Shown here: piece by piece, positions 22,661-26,948 of the stretch | How positions within the stretch are numbered: position 1 is the first letter of the stretch | Layout: each line of letters starts with the position of its first letter | Source of the DNA: DATLXU01 sp035575515 | GTDB lineage: Bacteria; Acidobacteriota; Blastocatellia; UBA7656 | Assembly: GCA_035575515.1 (NCBI GenBank) | Contig: DATLXU010000071.1 | Location: forward strand, 1-26,948 | Direction of reading: 5' to 3' | Length of the DNA stretch: 26,948 nt | The notes under the pieces: model-generated | Database searches by the model: none | The model's input: the letters and a program-made list of their open reading frames with translations, nothing else | Told to the model about the DNA's origin: nothing | Made by a program: the position numbers and the translations under genes

Positions 22661-23509
22661 TCACTTCGGGCTTACCGGCTGAGTTTCAAGCCCAGTTTTA
22701 TCTTTTATGATAAATCTAACACACGCTTGCCCGAAATAAATCTCGTCGCCGGCTCTGAGCCGATTGCCGCGCGGGTTCGCGCTCTGCACCTCGATATTGG
22801 CTTCGTCTCGGAAGATGCGAGTGCCATACGAACTCTGATCATCAAACAATCTGAACTGGCCGCTGGCTTCGTCAAAAATAATGTGCGCGTGCGCGCGTGA
22901 GACTGTTTGGTTGATGGGGTCTTCGCCTTCTGCGAAAATAATATCGTTGCGGCGAATCACGCGCTTGTCTCGATCAAGTATCTCAGCGTTGCGGCCTATG
23001 TTTATCCTCGACTTGTTCATCGCAAACTCGCTTTGATTCGCTTTGCCGCGAACAACCACAAGCCGCGCATTCACCAAGCCCGCAGATGCGGTCCCCCCGA
23101 CTGATTCATCCGCAATCGGCGCGCGCGCTTCGCTCGTTCTGCGATACTCGATGTGGAATAACTCTTCACGCCAATCATCGCTGCGCTCCTGAACTACCAG
23201 GACGTTTACGCGCAAGCGAGCAGGCATATCGCTTCCGATGCGCCGCAGCCTGTCAATTACCATATTCTCCAATCGCCCGCGCTCGACGAAAACTGCTTCG
23301 AGCCGCGCGCGCTCAGTATCGCTTGTCGCCAGCAGAAAAACATCTAGCGAGTTATAGGGGAAGGTTCTGCCTGAGCGACCCGTCGGCTCGGTTTTCGTCT
23401 CAATTTCGTCCAGAATCTGTTTTTGAATGCTCAGCGGCTCGCGCTGCTTGCCCACGACGAGCCGCGCAATTCCCTTCTCTACCTTCGCCAGTAAATCGCC
23501 AAGCCCCAT
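22661..23509 (-). CDS. FhaA-like FHA domain protein
   Basis: A 282-aa cytoplasmic protein. The N-terminal ~125 residues (MGLGDLLAKVEKGIARLV..., QKQILDEIETKTEP, FPYNSLDVFLLATSDTERARLE) resemble the DUF3662/FhaA N-terminal domain of actinobacterial FhaA. Residues about 165-275 are an FHA domain, which binds phosphothreonine: INIGRN, then SRAHAHIIFD, then SYGTRIF, where the usual Asn before Gly-Thr is replaced by Tyr. The stop codon of the SEDS-PBP fusion lies 12 bases before its start, so the two are co-transcribed. In Actinobacteria fhaA lies with rodA, pbpA and pknA/pknB and regulates peptidoglycan synthesis; by analogy this protein may connect Ser/Thr kinase signalling to the fused synthase. 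No kinase gene is in the window. Confidence 0.85.
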   Translation of the reverse strand: MGLGDLLAKVEKGIARLVVGKQREPLSIQKQILDEIETKTEPTGRSGRTFPYNSLDVFLLATSDTERARLEAVFVERGRLENMVIDRLRRIGSDMPARLRVNVLVVQERSDDWREELFHIEYRRTSEARAPIADESVGGTASAGLVNARLVVVRGKANQSEFAMNKSRINIGRNAEILDRDKRVIRRNDIIFAEGEDPINQTVSRAHAHIIFDEASGQFRLFDDQSSYGTRIFRDEANIEVQSANPRGNRLRAGDEIYFGQACVRFIIKDKTGLETQPVSPK

Positions 23510-23521
23510 CCTGTTCTCCGA

Positions 23522-26500
23522 TCACTCTATAATTTTGAGCTTCAACGCAGCCTGCACGACATCGCCTGCAGCGGGCGCGGCAAAGCGCGCGCCGTATCCA
23601 GCGTTCTCTATTATGACTGCGAACGCAATCTGCCTGTATGCGTTGAACGGCGCAAAGCCTATGAACCAAGAGTGCGATTGCTTATCCTGCACCTGCGCCG
23701 TTCCCGTCTTTCCTGCAATCGGAGCAGGCTCGCCGCGCGCGAACGCATCAGCCGCAGTCCCTTTAGTGACGACGCCTCGCATAAAATTGCCAATCTCTCG
23801 CGCCGATTGCTTCTCCAGAATCTCTTCGCCTTTCTTCGCTCGCGAGTCGCTGTCGTCAATCACCCATCGGCCCGGCAGCATCGTTCCGTCATTGGCAATC
23901 GTCGCAGCTACACGCGCCATCTGAAACGGAGTTGCAAGCACGGGGTGCTGCCCGAACGAAGCCCATGGCAGATAATCCCTAAGGTATTGCGCCGTCGTGT
24001 CCTCAGCGAAAAGTATCCCTAAATCCTTCGCCGTTTGCAGCAAAGCCTTCGAACCTATCTTCACGCCAAGTTGCGCGAAATACGGATTGCACGATTTGAT
24101 TACTCCTGCGCTCATCGTGACATCGCCGTGAACGCTATCGCTTTCGTCATCGTAAACAGGGCGGCGGTATCCGGGAATCATCACGCCGGGCCGCCCGTTT
24201 AGGCTTTCGCACTTGAAGACTTCATCCACAAGCTCAGGGTTCTGGCGAAGTGCAGCGATGGCCGTGACTATTTTGAAGGTCGAGCCTGGTGCATAGGCTC
24301 CCCATCGCGCACGATCAATTAATACATCATCGTTGCGGTCTTCCTTGTCGTCTTCGCGAGCGGCGTAAACCGAAGCGATATTCTCAGGCCAGGGATAGCT
24401 GACGGATGCGAGCAGGTCGCCCGTCTTCGGGTCGACAACGACAATCGCGCCGCGTTCGACTCGCGCTTGCTGCACTTTCTGTTTCAAAATCTTTGCGACT
24501 TCAAGCTGGAGCTTTACATCAATCGTGAGGCGAACGTCATGATTGCGATTAAGGATTTGCTTTGCAGCATCGGCGTCTTTGTTATAGCGGTTGCGAATGA
24601 GGGGAATCAGTTCGTGATAATCGTGCGTCTCGACCGATACCAGCGCGCCCGAACGCGGGTCTTTTACCTGTATTCGTTTTTCTTTGTCATCGAAACCTTG
24701 AAGCTGATTGCTCGAGTCGCGCTCAACGTAGCTTGTATCAGCAGCATTCCATCTTAGCGGGTAGCGAATGTCGCCGAGCAGGTGATAGAGCGAGCCGCCA
24801 AATTTTGATTTTGCGAACGGGTAATGTCGCTTATCTGAGCGTGAGCAGGTTTCATCAATGTCGACGCCGAGTTCTTCATAACGCTTTCGATACTTTTCAA
24901 GCTCCTCCCATCGGCTCGTAGCCAGCGGAAGCCCGCTGCGGTCAAGTATGCTGCCGCGCGGTATCTCGCGCACTACTTCCAGGATCCGCGGATTGTACTG
25001 ATAACGAATCGAGCCGTCGCCTTGAATCGCAAGCGAGCCTGCGATCATAAGGTCATCAGATTTTATCAACTGCGCGTGCGCGGCTTTTCCTATAACGGCG
25101 ACTCCGAAGAGAAGCAATGCGAGTCCAACCCATCGAACCGGCCTGCGAAACGGTTCGGCTTGCGGCTTCGCAGTCTTGCGCGCTGAGATGGACATTAGAA
25201 TCCCGAAGATTGCGAAGTGCGCGATCATTGACGATTTGCCAAAGCTTAAGAAAGGCAACGTCACGCCGGAAAGCGGCAGCAGCCCAACCGTGCCCGCTCC
25301 GATCAGCAAGACTTCGACGGCTGTGATTATCGTAAGGCCGATGCCGAGAAGCATCGAATAATCGCCCGGCGCGCGAAGCGATATTCGAATAGAGCGGAAG
25401 ATCAGCGTTGCATACATCACAAATATCGCAAGCAGCCCGAAAAAGCCAAGCTCTTCACTCACGGTCGAACCTATCAAATCTGTGTGGCCAGCAGGGATGT
25501 ATCCCGGCTCGCCTAAACCGAGTCCCGTGCCCGTCGCGCTTCCGGTCGAGAGCGCCCACAGCGAATGCGCCAACTGGTCGCCGCCGACAACCATATTGTC
25601 CCAAGGTGAAGTCCACATTGATATTCGTTCTGCGACCTTAGCAGGAAACGTGAAGCGATAGCTAATGTAAAAAACCAGAACGAGAGAAAGCAGCGCGCTG
25701 CCCACGAGCGCGAAGCGATTTCTCGCAACCCCGTAGAGCGCGAGGAACGAGCAGGCCAGTATCAGCGCAGGACCGAGGTCTTTTTGAAAAAAGAAAAACC
25801 CGAGCACGACCGCCATGCTTATTAGCAGCGGTGCGACGTATTGAAGTCGCGGCACGTTCAGCCATCTGAGGCTCTTGAATAACGGTCGCGCTGCAAGCTC
25901 GCGAAGCATTTCCCAGTTTGAGGCGAAATAGCCCGCGAGAAAAAGCACGATGAGAATCTTTATGACTTCGACGGGTTGAAAGCCAAGCAGGTTTACTTTA
26001 GCGTCGCTTCCCGCCGGGCCTTTGCCGAAAAGGATGAGCGCAGCCGACAGCGCGAAGCTCAGTATCAAAGGGATGAAACTCAACTTGCGCAGTGTGCCCG
26101 CCTGATAATCAATCATCCCTAGAGCCAACATCAACACGGCGCCGATGATCGCACCCTGCGCGAAGTCCGTAAACAGCGGCGCATCGCGCAGCGGGTCGCG
26201 GAGGCCGATCATCGCCATAAAACCGATGCCAGTCAGAATGTGAATGATTGGCAGCAGCAGGCTGTCGCCTTTAAGCCCGCGCGCTCGCCACACGATGAAC
26301 ACCAGATAAAAGATTGCGATGTAAACCGCTGCGTAAAAGAAGAACAGATTGCGAAACGCGGAAGGCTCGCGCACGACGAACGAAGATTTCAGTTGAGCTA
26401 ACTGAGAGCGAGTGAGAAGCGGCAGAGTCAAATAGCGTTGTGCATCCGCGCTCTCCTTCTTCGCTGCTTCTTTCTTTGCGGCCTCTTTTTTATTCGCATC

Positions 26501-26948
26501 CTGATTGCCGGGTTCTTTCTTAGAATCGGCTTTCGCTGCTTCGAGCCGTTCCCGCTCATCAGCGAATCGCTTTTTGAAATAGTCAAGCTGCGGACTCGCG
26601 TTCACTTCTTTTTCTTCTATGCGAAGGCGCGCGAGGTCGTAGATGCTTGAAATCTCGCGCCGAGCTGCGCGGTTGGAATCGGTCCCTACTATATATTCGT
26701 ATATCTTCTTCGCGGCAAACTGCCTGTCGTCGCCTTCCGGGATTACGGTCAATAATGGCACAAGATCATCGGCACTGCTCACGGTGTTGAGGCTTACGAC
26801 CTGCTTATTCTTTAACTTGTCTGCGATGTCGCTGAACGAATCTGTCTTTGCTCTGAAAACGAGAAACAACCCGACAGCAACAACCGCGGATGAGACGAGC
26901 AACAAAGCGACTGCTTTGATGGCGGGTTCAGTCTTTACGGTTTTCTGC
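23522..26948 (-). CDS. SEDS glycosyltransferase (FtsW/RodA family) fused to a class B penicillin-binding protein; 5' end beyond the window
   Basis: At least 1127 aa in one frame; numbering here counts from a TTG at 26905. The frame stays open to the window edge through KTVKTEPAIK, which looks like the cytosolic side of the first TM, so the true start probably lies outside. A TM segment is followed by a ~140-residue soluble part with a Lys/Ala-rich stretch, then a second TM. Residues about 215-575 are an FtsW/RodA (SEDS) polymerase with about ten TMs; the loop GHTDLIGSTVSEELG carries the probable catalytic Asp476. Then a TM (GLALLLFGVAVIGKAA), a pedestal (RGSILDRSGLPLA) and a transpeptidase with SxxK at Ser875 (STFK), SCN at 938-940 and KTG at 1066. 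This unites glycan polymerisation and cross-linking in one inner-membrane chain. An elongation (RodA-PBP2) or division role cannot be settled from sequence. Confidence 0.92.
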   Translation of the reverse strand, partial: QKTVKTEPAIKAVALLLVSSAVVAVGLFLVFRAKTDSFSDIADKLKNKQVVSLNTVSSADDLVPLLTVIPEGDDRQFAAKKIYEYIVGTDSNRAARREISSIYDLARLRIEEKEVNASPQLDYFKKRFADERERLEAAKADSKKEPGNQDANKKEAAKKEAAKKESADAQRYLTLPLLTRSQLAQLKSSFVVREPSAFRNLFFFYAAVYIAIFYLVFIVWRARGLKGDSLLLPIIHILTGIGFMAMIGLRDPLRDAPLFTDFAQGAIIGAVLMLALGMIDYQAGTLRKLSFIPLILSFALSAALILFGKGPAGSDAKVNLLGFQPVEVIKILIVLFLAGYFASNWEMLRELAARPLFKSLRWLNVPRLQYVAPLLISMAVVLGFFFFQKDLGPALILACSFLALYGVARNRFALVGSALLSLVLVFYISYRFTFPAKVAERISMWTSPWDNMVVGGDQLAHSLWALSTGSATGTGLGLGEPGYIPAGHTDLIGSTVSEELGFFGLLAIFVMYATLIFRSIRISLRAPGDYSMLLGIGLTIITAVEVLLIGAGTVGLLPLSGVTLPFLSFGKSSMIAHFAIFGILMSISARKTAKPQAEPFRRPVRWVGLALLLFGVAVIGKAAHAQLIKSDDLMIAGSLAIQGDGSIRYQYNPRILEVVREIPRGSILDRSGLPLATSRWEELEKYRKRYEELGVDIDETCSRSDKRHYPFAKSKFGGSLYHLLGDIRYPLRWNAADTSYVERDSSNQLQGFDDKEKRIQVKDPRSGALVSVETHDYHELIPLIRNRYNKDADAAKQILNRNHDVRLTIDVKLQLEVAKILKQKVQQARVERGAIVVVDPKTGDLLASVSYPWPENIASVYAAREDDKEDRNDDVLIDRARWGAYAPGSTFKIVTAIAALRQNPELVDEVFKCESLNGRPGVMIPGYRRPVYDDESDSVHGDVTMSAGVIKSCNPYFAQLGVKIGSKALLQTAKDLGILFAEDTTAQYLRDYLPWASFGQHPVLATPFQMARVAATIANDGTMLPGRWVIDDSDSRAKKGEEILEKQSAREIGNFMRGVVTKGTAADAFARGEPAPIAGKTGTAQVQDKQSHSWFIGFAPFNAYRQIAFAVIIENAGYGARFAAPAAGDVVQAALKLKIIE

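Noticed and set aside
26903..26948. TTG at 26905 as the true start of the SEDS-PBP fusion
   Set aside because: No ribosome binding site, and the open frame continues to the edge with a basic segment that would precede the first TM; treated as 5' partial.

Overview
The window reads as chromosomal DNA from a moderately GC-rich, didermal, Gram-negative-type bacterium. I infer Acidobacteriota, most likely Blastocatellia-like. The clues are paired CRTAC1/UnbV repeat proteins next to a TPR protein, a DUF2911 protein, a Kelch/Ig-like secreted protein, an FHA protein beside a fused SEDS-PBP, and heptad-type intergenic repeats. No rRNA, tRNA, CRISPR array, prophage or insertion sequence was seen. This taxonomic call is inference from gene content; no marker comparison was possible.

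Layout. (1) 1-4.3 kb: the leftmost 81 bases are the 5' end of a pyrR-like gene on the minus strand, interrupted by an in-frame TAG. Next come a secreted Ig-like/Kelch protein (+) and a UbiD-family decarboxylase (-). (2) 4.3-5.6 kb: a secreted DUF2911 protein and a small secreted glycine-rich protein, each followed by a hairpin, with a structured 320-base gap between them. (3) 5.6-7.3 kb: purE-purK, overlapping by four bases, with a good sigma70-type promoter. (4) 14.4-7.3 kb, minus strand: one long translation and cell-division operon, infC-rpmI-rplT-pheS-X-pheT-(coiled-coil gene)-zapA. X is an unrecognised 575-aa Rossmann-fold protein placed between the two PheRS subunits and translationally coupled to pheT. 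infC appears to start at the rare codon ATC. (5) 14.7-19.4 kb: two paralogous FG-GAP/UnbV proteins facing each other tail to tail. The right-hand one is in an operon behind a TPR protein. (6) 19.6-22.6 kb: a small putative lipoprotein, a two-TM protein with a possible PH-like domain, and bipA. (7) 22.7-26.9 kb, minus strand: a SEDS polymerase (FtsW/RodA family) fused to a class B penicillin-binding protein, followed 12 bases later by an FhaA-like FHA protein. This recalls the actinobacterial fhaA-rodA-pbpA cluster.

The most unusual signal is not a gene. Four gene junctions of the infC-zapA operon (pheT/coiled-coil gene, X/pheS, pheS/rplT, rplT/rpmI) are 82-104 bases long and filled with inverted arrays of 7-base repeats. 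A decayed copy may fill a fifth (rpmI/infC, 74 bases). Each gap uses a different heptad, but all fit the pattern NNNTC(A/C)G, with its complement on the other arm, so each RNA can fold into a hairpin in several registers. Two arrays run right up to, or include, a stop codon.

Working together: the purE/purK pair makes CAIR in purine synthesis. The infC operon couples translation initiation, two large-subunit proteins, Phe-tRNA charging and Z-ring assembly. BipA is a ribosome-associated GTPase. The SEDS-PBP fusion makes peptidoglycan, possibly under phospho-signal control through the FHA protein.
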